This document shows, piece after piece, positions 38,337-48,397 of a stretch of DNA of 64,000 nt. Position numbers and translations under genes: made by a program. Under the pieces are notes generated by a model. That model was not told the origin of the DNA. It did not search any database and was given only the letters and a program-made list of their open reading frames with translations. Within the stretch, counting starts at the first letter, position 1; the number at the start of each line of letters is the position of its first letter. The stretch is from Methylophilaceae bacterium (GTDB lineage: Bacteria; Pseudomonadota; Gammaproteobacteria; Burkholderiales; Methylophilaceae), in the NCBI GenBank assembly GCA_027488395.1, contig JAIYBT010000005.1:1-64000 (forward strand). The letters are read 5' to 3'.

Positions 38337-39496
38337 GCCCACTCATGATGTCGCGCGAGCGGTATAACGCGCCGTTATATGATTTTTCACTGCTGTGGGT
38401 GGTGTTGAGTTTGCTCGCCTTTGGCATGGTGATGGTGTATTCCGCCTCGATCGCCTACGCCGATGCCAGCAAAATGTTCGGGCATAACAGCGTCTATTTT
38501 CTCACCCGTCAGGCCATATATATCGCGATTGGCTTGCTGGCGGCCACCGTTGCCTTTCAAATCCCAATGAACAGTTGGCAAAAAATGTCGCCGTATTTGT
38601 TTATTGGCGGCGTCATGTTGTTGGTCATGGTGCTGATTCCAGGTATCGGCAAGGTGGTGAATGGCAGCCGTCGTTGGATTTCACTGTTGGTCATGAACTT
38701 ACAACCTTCAGAATTGGTGAAATTATTTATTGCCATGTATGCCGCTGATTATGCGGTGCGTAAAGCCAGTTTGATGCATGACTTTAAAAAAGGATTTTTA
38801 CCCATGGTAGGGGTGATGGCCTTGGTTGGGTTCTTGTTGTTAAAAGAACCTGATTTTGGCGCATTTACCGTCACCGCGGCCATCGCCTTTTCCATCATGT
38901 GGTTAGGCGGCGTACATCTGAAAATTTTTATTGCCATGTTGGGCGCGGTGCCCTTGGCGGTGATTGCCATGATTGTGATGGAGCCCTATCGCTTGGAGCG
39001 GATGCGCGGCTTTTTAAATCCATTTGATGATCCGTTTGATACGGGCTACCAGCTGTCTCATGCCTTGATCGCGTTTGGGCGCGGTGAGTTTTGGGGCGTG
39101 GGTTTGGGTGGTAGTGTGGAAAAATTATTGTATTTACCTGAAGCGCATACCGACTTTTTACTGGCTGTGGTTGCAGAAGAACTGGGCTTTGTGGGGGTGA
39201 CGGTGGTGGTATTACTGTTTGCATGGTTGGTGATTCGCGCCTTTAGTATCGCCAAAGAAGCGGTGGCCAATGAGCGCTACTACGCCGCCTTGCTGGCACA
39301 AGGCATCGGTGTCTGGATCGGTGCTCAAGGCTTTATCAATATGGGGGTGAACATGGGCCTATTGCCGACCAAAGGCTTAACTTTGCCCTTGCTCTCGTAT
39401 GGTGGCAGCGGCATTTTAGCCAACTGCATCGCCATGGCCGTCCTCCTCCGCATCGACCATGAAAATCGCAGGCTACAAAAGGGGCTAACGGTATGA
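38330..39496 (+). CDS. ftsW: Septal peptidoglycan glycosyltransferase FtsW
   Basis: A 388-residue SEDS-family protein with about ten membrane segments. It polymerises lipid II with FtsI. Family segments include [23 protein letters not shown] and [11 protein letters not shown]. The last codons ([11 protein letters not shown]) and the stop are repeated 143 bases downstream just before murG, so the original ftsW-murG ATGA junction has been duplicated. Confidence 0.95.
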   Translation: MLGPLMMSRERYNAPLYDFSLLWVVLSLLAFGMVMVYSASIAYADASKMFGHNSVYFLTRQAIYIAIGLLAATVAFQIPMNSWQKMSPYLFIGGVMLLVMVLIPGIGKVVNGSRRWISLLVMNLQPSELVKLFIAMYAADYAVRKASLMHDFKKGFLPMVGVMALVGFLLLKEPDFGAFTVTAAIAFSIMWLGGVHLKIFIAMLGAVPLAVIAMIVMEPYRLERMRGFLNPFDDPFDTGYQLSHALIAFGRGEFWGVGLGGSVEKLLYLPEAHTDFLLAVVAEELGFVGVTVVVLLFAWLVIRAFSIAKEAVANERYYAALLAQGIGVWIGAQGFINMGVNMGLLPTKGLTLPLLSYGGSGILANCIAMAVLLRIDHENRRLQKGLTV

Positions 39497-39639
39497 ATTG
39501 CTTAATGCTTTTAAGCGTTGCCTTTTTGAAAAGTGGCCTAAGATTTCGGAGTAGGCTCACTGGTTTTGCGTTAGCAAAACCAGTTAAGCGAAGCGGCCGA
39601 AGCCAAAATCGCAGGCTGCAAAAGGGGCTAACGGTATGA
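39493..39639 (+). CDS. 48-residue ORF created by the ftsW-murG duplication
   Basis: ATG 39493 overlaps the ftsW stop and has AAAAGGGG about 8 bases upstream, the same context as murG. The frame runs 48 codons and ends in the TGA that overlaps the murG start. The protein would begin [15 protein letters not shown] and end [11 protein letters not shown], a copy of the FtsW tail. It is too short for the ORF track. It may be translated only to keep ribosomes moving from ftsW to murG; a protein function is not claimed. Confidence 0.45.
   Translation: MNCLMLLSVAFLKSGLRFRSRLTGFALAKPVKRSGRSQNRRLQKGLTV
39559..39584. repeat. Perfect hairpin inside the ftsW-murG insert
   Basis: ACTGGTTTTGC, loop GTTA, GCAAAACCAGT: an 11-bp perfect stem. 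TTCGG (39545) and CCGAA (39597) extend it as an imperfect outer stem. A smaller hairpin GCTTAA/TTAAGC lies at 39500-39516. No T run follows. This resembles a REP- or MITE-like element; no second copy was noticed in this window. Confidence 0.7.
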
Positions 39640-40724
39640 GTCAGCCACAAAATACGCTATTGGTGATGGCGGGTGGCACGGGTGGTCATGTGTATCCTGC
39701 CATGGCGGTGGCGGATGCGCTTCAAGCCGAAGGCTGGCGCATTGTATGGTTAACCACACAGGGCGGGTTGGAAAACCGTTTGATTGCGGATAAGCCTTAT
39801 CAACACTTAAGCATCAGTATGCAAGGCGTGCGTGGTAAGGGCGTGTTGGGCTGGTTACGCTTGCCGCTCAATTTAGTGAAAGCGGGGTATCAAGCCTATG
39901 GTGCCTTCAAGGCTTGTCGCCCTGATGTGGCGTTGGGTATGGGCGGTTTTGCGGCTTTTCCAGGCGGTGTGATGGCAAAGTGCTTAGGTGTCCCCTTGGT
40001 GATTCATGAGCAAAATTCGGTCGCGGGCTTAACCAATCGGGTATTGGCGATGTTGGCCAATCAAGTGCTCACTGGATTTCCGCGCGCGTTAGGCGCCAAA
40101 GGGCGTCACGTTGGCAACCCGGTTCGGCAACAGATTACGCAATTGCCAATGCCCAGCGAGCGCTTTGCCGAGCGCGAAGGGCCGTTGCGGGTGTTGGTGG
40201 TCGGAGGCAGTTTAGGGGCTGCTGCGTTAAACAGTCAGTTGCCGCAAGTGTTTGCACTGTTTGACCCAGCACAGCGGCCGCAGATTATTCATCAAGCGGG
40301 CGAAAAGCATATCTCAGCACTCACTTCTGCTTATGCGGCGGCTGGTGTGGCCGCCGATTGTCGCGCGTTTATTCAAGACATGGCCACGGTGTATGGCTGG
40401 GCGGATATTGTGATTTGTCGCGCAGGGGCGTTAACGGTGGCTGAGCTGGCCAATGTCGGTGTGGCCAGTGTGCTGGTGCCGTTTCCGTTTGCGGTGGACG
40501 ATCATCAAACCACCAATGCGCACTATTTAAGTGATGCGGATGCCGCATGGTTGATCCCACAAGCCGAGTTAACAGTCACTAGCTTGGCACAACAATTACA
40601 AGCACTGACGCGTGAGCGCTGTTTGCAGATGGCAATGCGCGCGCGCGCTTTGGCAAGCCCAAGTGCGACGCAAAGCGTGGCAGAGGTGATACAGCGGTTA
40701 GCTGTGCATGGAAAACAACGATGA
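39636..40724 (+). CDS. murG: UDP-GlcNAc transferase MurG (lipid II synthesis)
   Basis: A 362-residue GT-B glycosyltransferase that converts lipid I to lipid II at the inner membrane. [15 protein letters not shown] near the N-terminus, [27 protein letters not shown] and [15 protein letters not shown] are all typical. Starts within the second copy of the duplicated junction and overlaps murC by ATGA. Confidence 0.95.
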   Translation: MSQPQNTLLVMAGGTGGHVYPAMAVADALQAEGWRIVWLTTQGGLENRLIADKPYQHLSISMQGVRGKGVLGWLRLPLNLVKAGYQAYGAFKACRPDVALGMGGFAAFPGGVMAKCLGVPLVIHEQNSVAGLTNRVLAMLANQVLTGFPRALGAKGRHVGNPVRQQITQLPMPSERFAEREGPLRVLVVGGSLGAAALNSQLPQVFALFDPAQRPQIIHQAGEKHISALTSAYAAAGVAADCRAFIQDMATVYGWADIVICRAGALTVAELANVGVASVLVPFPFAVDDHQTTNAHYLSDADAAWLIPQAELTVTSLAQQLQALTRERCLQMAMRARALASPSATQSVAEVIQRLAVHGKQR

Positions 40725-42115
40725 AACATAAAGTTAAAAATATTCATTTTATTGGGATTGGCGGCTCTGGCATGAGTGGCATCGCCGAGGTGTTGCTCAA
40801 TCTTAATTTTCAAGTGAGTGGTTCTGATTTAGCCAGTAATGCGACGACGCAACGCTTGCAACAATTTGGCGCAACAGTCTATCAAGGGCATGCCGAAGCG
40901 CATTTAGTCGATGCTGACGTGGTGGTGGTATCGAGTGCAATCAACGAAGCCAACCCCGAAATCATGGCCGCGCGCGCTAGACGGATTCCGGTGATACCGC
41001 GCGCGGTGATGTTGGCCGAATTAATGCGCTTTAAACAGGGCATTGCGGTGGCAGGCACCCACGGTAAAACCACTACCACCAGTTTAATTGCCAGTATTTT
41101 GGCCGAAGCCAATATGGACCCCACCTTTGTGATTGGCGGCAAATTGGAGGCGGCAAGCGCCAATGCGCGTTTAGGGACTGGGGATTGGATTGTGGTGGAG
41201 GCGGATGAATCTGACGCCTCATTTTTGCATTTAACGCCAGTGTTAGCGGTGGTCACCAATATTGATCAAGACCACATGGATACCTATGAGCATAGCTTTG
41301 ATAAACTAAAAAATGCCTTTGTCGAGTTTTTGCAACAAATCCCGTTTTGGGGCATGGCCGTGTTGTGTTTGGATGACCCCCATGTGCAGGCAATATTGCC
41401 GCGGGTCACGCGGCCAGTCACCACCTATGGCACCCATGCTGAAGCCAGTATCCGTGCAGAACACATCGTAGCAGACCATGGCAAGATGCATTTTAGTTTG
41501 GTGCGTAAAAACGGCATTACCCAGCGCCACCAAGTAACGCTCAATTTACCAGGCCATCATTTTGTATTAAATGCGTTGGCCGCGATTGCCATTGCGACCG
41601 AGCTTGGCGTACCAGACCAAGCCATTTTTAAAGCCTTGGCCGAATTTAAGGGCGTCGGTCGTCGTTTTGAACGCTATGGTGACATCGCAACCGCAGGTGG
41701 GCATTTCACCTTGGTCGATGATTACGGTCACCACCCGGTAGAAATGCAGGCGGTAATTGCCGCTACCCGTGGCGCATTTCCCGGTCGCCGATTGGTCTTG
41801 GCGTTTCAGCCGCATCGCTATAGCCGTACCCGTGATTGTTTTGAAGATTTTGTCCGCGTGCTGTCCACGGTGGATGCTTTGTTACTGACGGAAGTTTACG
41901 CCGCCGGCGAAGCCCCGATCGTCGCCGCGGATACGCGCAGTCTCATCCGCGCCATCCGCGTGCATGGCAAGCTGGAACCTCGGTTTGTAGACAGTACCGA
42001 TGCCCTGCCGCAAAGCATTCTCGAAACTGTACAGCCCAATGATGTGGTCGTGGTGATGGGTGCCGGCTCCATTGGGCAAGTAGCGGCCAACACTAGGCGC
42101 TTGAGTCTCGTATGA
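40721..42115 (+). CDS. murC: UDP-MurNAc:L-alanine ligase MurC
   Basis: A 464-residue Mur ligase adding L-alanine. [17 protein letters not shown] at the start, P-loop [35 protein letters not shown] and FQPHRYSRT are present. ATGA overlaps on both sides with murG and murB. Confidence 0.96.
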   Translation: MKHKVKNIHFIGIGGSGMSGIAEVLLNLNFQVSGSDLASNATTQRLQQFGATVYQGHAEAHLVDADVVVVSSAINEANPEIMAARARRIPVIPRAVMLAELMRFKQGIAVAGTHGKTTTTSLIASILAEANMDPTFVIGGKLEAASANARLGTGDWIVVEADESDASFLHLTPVLAVVTNIDQDHMDTYEHSFDKLKNAFVEFLQQIPFWGMAVLCLDDPHVQAILPRVTRPVTTYGTHAEASIRAEHIVADHGKMHFSLVRKNGITQRHQVTLNLPGHHFVLNALAAIAIATELGVPDQAIFKALAEFKGVGRRFERYGDIATAGGHFTLVDDYGHHPVEMQAVIAATRGAFPGRRLVLAFQPHRYSRTRDCFEDFVRVLSTVDALLLTEVYAAGEAPIVAADTRSLIRAIRVHGKLEPRFVDSTDALPQSILETVQPNDVVVVMGAGSIGQVAANTRRLSLV

Positions 42116-42993
42116 CTGCCAACCTCACCCTGATGCATCACGCGCCGTTAGCACGCTACACCAGTTGGCGCGTTGGCGGGCCAGCGGATACCTTGGTCAA
42201 GGTCGAGAGCTTGGCGGCGCTTCAGCAATGCTTAGCGGACGTGCCAGCCGATGAGCCCATCACGTTTATCGGTTTAGGCAGCAATGTATTAATTCGTGAT
42301 GGTGGCATCCGTGGCACGGTGGTGGTCATGCATCAAGCATTGCAAACTCTCGAGATGCAAGGGGCATTGATTTATGCCGAATCTGGCGTTACTTGCGCAA
42401 AATTAGCGCGCTTTGCTGCCAGCCAGCAGCGCGAAGGCGCGGAATTTATGGCCGGTATTCCTGGTACGGTCGGTGGCGCACTGGCCATGAATGCTGGGTG
42501 TTATGGCGGTGAAACCTGGCAATGGGTACACCAAGTGCTCACCATTAACCGCGCCGGCGAGGTACATATCCGTGACCGCGCAGCATTTAGTCCCAGCTAT
42601 CGCCATGTCACCTGGCCTGTTGCTGACGAATGGTTTTTAGGGGCTTGGTTTGCGGTGCCTGCGGGCGATGGCGCGGCCTCAGCTGAAAAAATCAAGCAAT
42701 TATTGGCAAAACGCTTGGCCAGTCAGCCGCTGAATATGCCCAGTGCGGGCTCTACATTTAGAAACCCAGAGGGCGATTTTGCGGCGCGCTTGATTGAAGC
42801 GTCTGGGCTTAAAGGGTTTCAAATTGGCGGTGCACAGGTATCGGAAAAACATGCCAATTTTATTGTGAATCTTGGCAATGCCACCGCCGCCGATATTGAA
42901 CAATTGATCGCGCATATCAAGCAAACCGTGTGGCAACAACACGGGGTTACGTTAATACAAGAAGTCAAAGTGATTGGTGAAGCATGCAGTTAA
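42112..42993 (+). CDS. murB: UDP-N-acetylenolpyruvoylglucosamine reductase MurB
   Basis: A 293-residue FAD enzyme giving UDP-MurNAc. NTSW-like [14 protein letters not shown] near the N-terminus, [30 protein letters not shown], and [19 protein letters not shown] identify it as the short type II class, lacking the C-terminal extension of E. coli MurB. Its last 10 bases overlap ddl. Confidence 0.94.
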   Translation: MTANLTLMHHAPLARYTSWRVGGPADTLVKVESLAALQQCLADVPADEPITFIGLGSNVLIRDGGIRGTVVVMHQALQTLEMQGALIYAESGVTCAKLARFAASQQREGAEFMAGIPGTVGGALAMNAGCYGGETWQWVHQVLTINRAGEVHIRDRAAFSPSYRHVTWPVADEWFLGAWFAVPAGDGAASAEKIKQLLAKRLASQPLNMPSAGSTFRNPEGDFAARLIEASGLKGFQIGGAQVSEKHANFIVNLGNATAADIEQLIAHIKQTVWQQHGVTLIQEVKVIGEACS

Positions 42994-43907
42994 CAAACCA
43001 AAGGGTTGGCAAAGTGGCCGTGTTGTTAGGCGGCCGTTCAGGTGAGCGCGCAGTCTCGCTCAAAAGTGGTGGCGCGGTATTGGCTGCCTTACAACGCCAA
43101 GGCATCGATGCACATGCATTTGACCCAGCCGAGCAACATTTAAGTGCCTTGCAGGGCTTTGATCGCGCCTTTATCGCCTTGCATGGCCGCTACGGGGAAG
43201 ATGGCACCATTCAAGGTGCGCTTGACTATATGGGGATTCCCTACACGGGCAGTGGCGTCATGGCATCTGCCATTGGCATGGATAAATGGCGGACCAAGCT
43301 GTTGTGGACGGCTGCCCAAGTGGTGACGCCTGCCTTTGTGTTGATGCATGACGACACCCATGCGCAGGATGTGATTGACACCCTCGGCTTGCCTTTGTTT
43401 GTGAAGCCCGCCAATGAAGGCTCAAGTATTGGGGTAAGTAAGGTGAACACCGCTGCAGATCTGGCACCCGCCTATGCGCTGGCAAAGCAATCTGATCCGC
43501 TGGTGATTGCTGAACAATATATTGGCGGTGGCGAATACACCGTGGGTATTTTAGGGGATACCGCCTTGCCCATCGTGCGCATCGTGCCCAAAAACGAATA
43601 TTACGATTACGAGGCGAAATACCTACGTAACGATACCGAATATCGCTGCCCCGCTGGCCTCAGTCCTGCGCTTGAACAAACCATCCAAGCGCAAGCTTTG
43701 CACGCGTTTAAAGTGATCGGCGGCGAAGGTTGGGGGCGGGTAGACTTTTTAATGGATGCACAAGGGCAGCATTATTTTTTAGAGGTGAATACCAGCCCTG
43801 GCATGACCGACCATAGCTTGGTGCCCATGGCCGCCAAGGCAGCAGGCATTGATTTTGATGCCTTGGTCGTGCAGATTTTGCAACAAACTCAAATGCAGAA
43901 AGGGTAA
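42984..43907 (+). CDS. ddl: D-alanine:D-alanine ligase
   Basis: A 307-residue ATP-grasp ligase of the DdlB type normally found in dcw clusters. [47 protein letters not shown] and [15 protein letters not shown] are the substrate and ATP-binding segments. Lies between murB and ftsQ, 12 bases before the latter. Confidence 0.95.
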   Translation: MQLTNQRVGKVAVLLGGRSGERAVSLKSGGAVLAALQRQGIDAHAFDPAEQHLSALQGFDRAFIALHGRYGEDGTIQGALDYMGIPYTGSGVMASAIGMDKWRTKLLWTAAQVVTPAFVLMHDDTHAQDVIDTLGLPLFVKPANEGSSIGVSKVNTAADLAPAYALAKQSDPLVIAEQYIGGGEYTVGILGDTALPIVRIVPKNEYYDYEAKYLRNDTEYRCPAGLSPALEQTIQAQALHAFKVIGGEGWGRVDFLMDAQGQHYFLEVNTSPGMTDHSLVPMAAKAAGIDFDALVVQILQQTQMQKG

Positions 43908-43919
43908 CGGCTTAGCGCA

Positions 43920-44627
43920 ATGTGGGATCAACCAACTTGGCTTAATTGGCTCGCAAATCTGCTGTTTTCCATCGCAGCAGTGTTGGTGTTGTATGCCGCC
44001 CTGTTTGTGACGCTGCACTTGCCGATTTTTCCCGTCAAGCATGTACAAGTCGCGGGCAATTTAAGCCATGTCAATCAAGAGCAAATTCAATTGATTGTGC
44101 GCAAATATTTAAAAGGTAATTTTTATACCTTGGATTTACAACGTACACGCAGTGCGTTTGAAAAACTGCCGTGGGCGCGCAAAGTCAGTGTGCGCCGTCA
44201 GTGGCCAGACACCATTGTGGTGCACATTGAAGAGCATCGCGCGATCGGACGTTGGGGCAGTATCGCCTTGGTCAATCAGCACGGCGAATTGTTTCAAGCC
44301 GCATCGGATGCGCAGTTGCCGATATTTTATGGCCCTGGGGACACCGTGAAAGAGATCACCCAAGGCTACCGTAGTTTTGTGGCCTTGCTGGCGGGCACGC
44401 CACTTAAGATTCAGCAATTACGCTTATCCTCACGGCGGGCGTGGGAGATGAACACCACCGATGGCCGACAAATGGTGCTGGGCCGTGAAGCGGTGAACAC
44501 GCGCTTAGCGCAGTTTGTGCAAGTGTATTTGCAACAACCGTTGATTGCTGACAGCCAATGGCGTTATGCCGATTTACGTTATCCCAACGGATTTGCCCTG
44601 CGGCTAACACAGGGAAGCGGGACATAA
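43920..44627 (+). CDS. ftsQ: Cell division protein FtsQ
   Basis: A 235-residue bitopic protein: one membrane helix (LANLLFSIAAVLVLYAALFVTL), then a POTRA domain (VKHVQVAGNLSHVNQEQIQ through WPDTIVVHIEEHRAIGRW) and the FtsQ beta domain. It scaffolds FtsB/FtsL in the divisome. ftsA follows after 27 bases. Confidence 0.92.
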   Translation: MWDQPTWLNWLANLLFSIAAVLVLYAALFVTLHLPIFPVKHVQVAGNLSHVNQEQIQLIVRKYLKGNFYTLDLQRTRSAFEKLPWARKVSVRRQWPDTIVVHIEEHRAIGRWGSIALVNQHGELFQAASDAQLPIFYGPGDTVKEITQGYRSFVALLAGTPLKIQQLRLSSRRAWEMNTTDGRQMVLGREAVNTRLAQFVQVYLQQPLIADSQWRYADLRYPNGFALRLTQGSGT

Positions 44628-44654
44628 AGTGATGACACATCACAAGGAAAACAC

Positions 44655-45893
44655 ATGAGTAGAGTAAGAGAAGATAAAAATTTAATTGTTGGGCTGGACA
44701 TTGGGACGTCCAAAATTGTCGCGATTGCCGCTGAGTTGCTGCCAGATGGCACATTGAAAGTGATTGGCATTGGACAACATGCGTCACGCGGCCTCAAAAA
44801 AGGCGTTGTCGTCAATATCGACTCCACTATGCAAGCCATACAGCGCGCGATTGAAGAGGTCGAGCTGATTGCAGATTGCAAGATTAATACCGTCTACTCA
44901 GGCATCGCAGGCAGTCACGTCAAAAGTTTGAATTCACATGGCATGGTCAAAATTAAAGAAAGCGAAGTCGCCCAAAGTGATATTGACCGCGTGGTGGAAA
45001 CCGCGCGTGCGATTGCGCTGCCAGCTGATCAGCAAATTCTGCACATTTTGACCCAAGAATTCATCATTGATGGCCAAGAGGACGTACGTGAGCCTTTGGG
45101 CATGAGTGGCATCCGTTTAGAAGTACGGGTGCATATTGTGACGGGCGCCGTGGCCGCCGCACAAAATATTGTGAAGTGCATCAAGCGCTGCGGCTTAGAA
45201 GTGAGCGATTTGATTTTGCAACCGTTGGCCTCCAGTGAATCCGTGCTCACCGATGATGAAAAAGAGTTGGGTGTGTGTTTGGTGGACATTGGCGGTGGCA
45301 CCACCGATATCGCCGTGTTTAAAAATGGGGCGATTAGGCATACCGCGGTGATCCCGATTGCAGGGGACCAAATTACCAACGATATTGCAGTCGCCCTGCG
45401 TACCCCCACCCAATCGGCCGAGGACATCAAAGTCAAGCATGGGTGTGCCTTGCGCCAATTAGCCGATCCCCGCGAAGTGGTTGAAGTGCCTGCCGTAGAT
45501 GGCCGTGAACCGCGTCAATTATCGTGTCAAGCGTTGACCGAAGTCATTGAAGACCGCGTCGAAGAAATTTATGAGTTTGTACAACAAGAGTTACGCCGCA
45601 GTGGCATGGAGTCGATGATTGCCTCTGGCATTGTCATCACGGGCGGCGCGGCACAAATGCGCGGCATGGTCGAGCTGGGCGAGGAGATCTTTCATACGCC
45701 GGTGCGTTTAGGCGTGCCACGTTATGTGGAGGGCTTATCCGAGGTGATTAATAACCCACGCTATGCCACGGGCATTGGCTTGTTGTTGCTAGCTAAGGGC
45801 CAAATTGAAAAACAAATGGTGGGTAATTTGCAATCGAACGCGTTTGGACGCTTGTTAGAAAGAATGAAAAGTTGGTTCACTGGAAATTTTTAA
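44655..45893 (+). CDS. ftsA: Cell division protein FtsA
   Basis: A 412-residue actin-like ATPase that anchors FtsZ to the membrane. LIVGLDIGTSKIVAI is the phosphate 1 motif, CLVDIGGGTTDIAVF phosphate 2, IVITGGAAQMRGM the adenosine site. The C-terminal amphipathic anchor GRLLERMKSWF is intact. AAGGAAA precedes the ATG. Confidence 0.96.
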   Translation: MSRVREDKNLIVGLDIGTSKIVAIAAELLPDGTLKVIGIGQHASRGLKKGVVVNIDSTMQAIQRAIEEVELIADCKINTVYSGIAGSHVKSLNSHGMVKIKESEVAQSDIDRVVETARAIALPADQQILHILTQEFIIDGQEDVREPLGMSGIRLEVRVHIVTGAVAAAQNIVKCIKRCGLEVSDLILQPLASSESVLTDDEKELGVCLVDIGGGTTDIAVFKNGAIRHTAVIPIAGDQITNDIAVALRTPTQSAEDIKVKHGCALRQLADPREVVEVPAVDGREPRQLSCQALTEVIEDRVEEIYEFVQQELRRSGMESMIASGIVITGGAAQMRGMVELGEEIFHTPVRLGVPRYVEGLSEVINNPRYATGIGLLLLAKGQIEKQMVGNLQSNAFGRLLERMKSWFTGNF

Positions 45894-46009
45894 CAGAGAA
45901 TTTTTAATGGACCAGCCATATTAGGTGCTTTTGTTTTCGGACAAAGGTGGTTTTAGGGCGAATGTCTCAGTAGAGCATTCAAGAAGTAAGGCAAACTTGG
46001 AGAGTAAAC

Positions 46010-47173
46010 ATGATTGAAATTTTTGATAAAGAGAGCGATGGCGCAGTCATTAAAGTCATAGGTGTCGGTGGATGCGGTGGTAATGCCGTCGAACACATGA
46101 TGACCAAAAGCGTGACGGGCGTTGAATTTATTTGCGCCAACACCGATATGCAAGCGCTGAAAAAGAGCAATGCAAAAGTCGTGTTGCAAATTGGCTCGGA
46201 CATTACCAAAGGCTTAGGCGCGGGCGCCAAACCGGCGATTGGTCGTGAAGCGGCGTTAGAAGACCGTGACAGTATTGCCGAAACCATTGATGGTGCAGAC
46301 ATGCTATTTATCACCGCAGGCATGGGCGGTGGCACGGGCACTGGCGCCGCACCGATCATTGCGGAAGTCGCACGTGAAATGGGTATTTTAACCGTGGCGG
46401 TGGTCACCAAGCCGTTTGCGTTTGAAGGTAAGCGTGCCAAGGTGGCGATGGAAGGCTTGGAAGAACTTTCACAATACGTTGACTCTCTGATTGTGATTCC
46501 CAACGAAAAATTAATGGAAGTGTTGGGCGAAGACGTGACCGTGGTGGATGCTTATCGCGCGGCCAATGATGTGTTGCACAATGCCGTGTCTGGCATTGCT
46601 GAAATTATCAATTGCCCAGGCATGGTCAACGTCGACTTTGCCGACGTGCGTACCGTGATGTCTGAAATGGGCATGGCGATGATGGGCTCCGCCGAAGCCA
46701 GTGGTCCAGACCGCGCCCGTATTGCTGCCGAACAAGCCGTAGCAAGTCCGCTGTTAGAGGATGTCAATCTTGCCAATGCGCGCGGTGTATTGGTCAATAT
46801 CAGCGCCAGCAGCAGCTTTAAAATGCGTGAATATTATGATGTGATGAACACCATCAAAGAATTTACAGCAGAAGATGCCACTGTGATTGTCGGTAACGTC
46901 ATGGACGAAACCATGGGCGACAACTTGCGCGTCACCATGGTCGCCACAGGGTTAAATGGTGCGGTGGGTAAACGTCAAGCCAAGCCAGAATTAAAAGTCA
47001 TGACCACCTTACGTGACGGCACCACCAATCAGCCGATTTTTAATACCGTGGCTGAGGAAGAAGAGCCGGCTGTTTTTACCAGCAATAGCCGTCGTGCACA
47101 GGTCGAGGCGATGAAAAATTCGGGGATTGAAGAATACGATATTCCTGCTTTTTTACGCAAACAAGCCGATTAG
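46010..47173 (+). CDS. ftsZ: Cell division GTPase FtsZ
   Basis: A 387-residue tubulin homologue forming the Z ring. The GTP-binding loop GGGTGTGAAP, the N-terminal GVGGCGGNAVEHM and the conserved C-terminal peptide EYDIPAFLRKQ, which binds FtsA, are all present. GGAG lies before the ATG. The 116-base gap after ftsA is the largest between ftsI and ftsZ apart from the ftsW-murG insert, and may hold an extra promoter; none is obvious. Confidence 0.97.
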   Translation: MIEIFDKESDGAVIKVIGVGGCGGNAVEHMMTKSVTGVEFICANTDMQALKKSNAKVVLQIGSDITKGLGAGAKPAIGREAALEDRDSIAETIDGADMLFITAGMGGGTGTGAAPIIAEVAREMGILTVAVVTKPFAFEGKRAKVAMEGLEELSQYVDSLIVIPNEKLMEVLGEDVTVVDAYRAANDVLHNAVSGIAEIINCPGMVNVDFADVRTVMSEMGMAMMGSAEASGPDRARIAAEQAVASPLLEDVNLANARGVLVNISASSSFKMREYYDVMNTIKEFTAEDATVIVGNVMDETMGDNLRVTMVATGLNGAVGKRQAKPELKVMTTLRDGTTNQPIFNTVAEEEEPAVFTSNSRRAQVEAMKNSGIEEYDIPAFLRKQAD

Positions 47174-47185
47174 TGGCGATACCGT

Positions 47186-47209
47186 GATTGACTTATAATA
47201 GGGTCAATC
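47186..47209. promoter_or_regulatory. Inverted repeat around TATAAT between ftsZ and lpxC
   Basis: GATTGAC and GTCAATC flank a 10-base centre that contains a perfect TATAAT. It lies 12 bases after the ftsZ stop and just before lpxC. No good -35 is at 17 bases, and no T run follows. It could be an operator at an lpxC promoter or simply a stem-loop in the message. Confidence 0.4.
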
Positions 47210-47231
47210 CACATAAGAAATGAGAGTAACC

Positions 47232-48167
47232 ATGTTAAAGCAACGCACGCTTAAACACAGGATCAGTGCCACTGGCGTCGGGTTACATAGCGGTGAGAAA
47301 GTCACCCTAACCCTCAACCCAGCACCCGCTGATCATGGGGTGGTATTTCAGCGTATTGATTTGCCCAATACGCCCCCCATTCACGTCAATGCCATGGCTG
47401 TGAATGACACCCGCCTGAGCTCTGCCCTAGAGTCCTCAGGTGCGCGCGTTGCGACCGTGGAGCATTTAATGTCCGCCCTGGCAGGGCTTGGGGTGGACAA
47501 TGTGCTGATCGAATTGACGGCAGCCGAAGTGCCGATTATGGATGGCAGTTCGGGCCCGTTTATTTTTTTACTACAAACCGCAGGCTTGCAAGAATTAGAA
47601 GCCCCAAAAAAGTTTGTACGTATCTTAAAAGAAGTGGAAGTCAAAGAAGCGGACAAATGGGCAAAATTTAGTCCTCATCATGGCTTTAAAGCAGAATTCA
47701 CCATAGATTTTGCCCATCCTGTATTTGAGTTTTCGGGTAAAACAGTGACGATCGATTACGACAGTCAAAGTTATGTGGATGATATTAGTCGCGCCCGTAC
47801 CTTTGGCTTTATGCACGAGGTGGAGTATTTACGGGCCAATGGCTTAGCCAAAGGCGGTAGTCTAGATAACGCCATCGTCTTGGACGAATACAAAGTCCTC
47901 AACGGTGGTGGATTGCGTTACGAGGATGAATTTGCCAAACATAAGGTATTAGACGCCATCGGCGATTTGTACATTTTAGGCTATCCCATCATCGGTAAAT
48001 TTTCAGCATTTAAATCTGGCCATGCCCTCAATAATCAATTGTTGCGTGCCTTGTTAGCCGATCCTACCGCTTGGGAATTTAGTACCTTTGATGATGACAG
48101 CTTAGCCCCCGTTGGTTTTGTCAAACAACGCGACTATTTTTCACCGACGCCATTTTTTACAGCTTAA
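47232..48167 (+). CDS. lpxC: UDP-3-O-acyl-GlcNAc deacetylase LpxC
   Basis: A 311-residue zinc deacetylase committing to lipid A synthesis. [15 protein letters not shown] carries the first zinc histidine, [21 protein letters not shown] and [14 protein letters not shown], and [14 protein letters not shown] complete the active site. ATG 47232 gives MLKQRTLK, aligned with the MIKQRTLK start of E. coli; the track's ATG 12 bases upstream is less likely. Last gene of the dcw cluster. Confidence 0.95.
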   Translation: MLKQRTLKHRISATGVGLHSGEKVTLTLNPAPADHGVVFQRIDLPNTPPIHVNAMAVNDTRLSSALESSGARVATVEHLMSALAGLGVDNVLIELTAAEVPIMDGSSGPFIFLLQTAGLQELEAPKKFVRILKEVEVKEADKWAKFSPHHGFKAEFTIDFAHPVFEFSGKTVTIDYDSQSYVDDISRARTFGFMHEVEYLRANGLAKGGSLDNAIVLDEYKVLNGGGLRYEDEFAKHKVLDAIGDLYILGYPIIGKFSAFKSGHALNNQLLRALLADPTAWEFSTFDDDSLAPVGFVKQRDYFSPTPFFTA

Positions 48168-48181
48168 GGCGTTTACACATT

Positions 48182-48364
48182 ATGTGGTGGATTAGGATTG
48201 TATTTACAGGCTTGGTGTTGAGCACGATTGTGCTCGCGTTACTAGGCTGGAACACCCAACAAGCGCGCTATTGGCAATGGCTGAAACTGGTTTGGAAAAC
48301 CGGCTTTGTGCTGCTGTTGTTGATTTTGCTGTTTTTCTTTTTAAGTCGACTTGCGAGAATTTAA
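48182..48364 (+). CDS. Small two-helix membrane protein, unknown
   Basis: A 60-residue protein with two hydrophobic segments (IRIVFTGLVLSTIVLALLGW and TGFVLLLLILLFFFLSRLA) separated by a short basic and aromatic loop. Located 14 bases after lpxC and before slt in the same direction. The composition is that of a real small membrane protein. No family recognised. Confidence 0.55.
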   Translation: MWWIRIVFTGLVLSTIVLALLGWNTQQARYWQWLKLVWKTGFVLLLLILLFFFLSRLARI

Positions 48365-48397
48365 TCACCGTCACGTTTCGTCCGGGATTTGCGCCTC

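Larger units (their letters stand above)
39462..39639 (+). repeat. Direct repeat of the ftsW end/murG start flanking a 108-bp insert
   Basis: The 35-base segment starting AAAATCGCAGGCT and ending GGTATGA occurs at 39462-39496 and again at 39605-39639, with 34 of 35 bases identical and a spacing of 143 bases. Each copy carries the last ftsW codons, an AAAAGGGG ribosome site and the ATGA junction. Between them lie 108 bases with two hairpins. This looks like a tandem duplication associated with a small inserted element; the order of events cannot be told. Confidence 0.88.
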
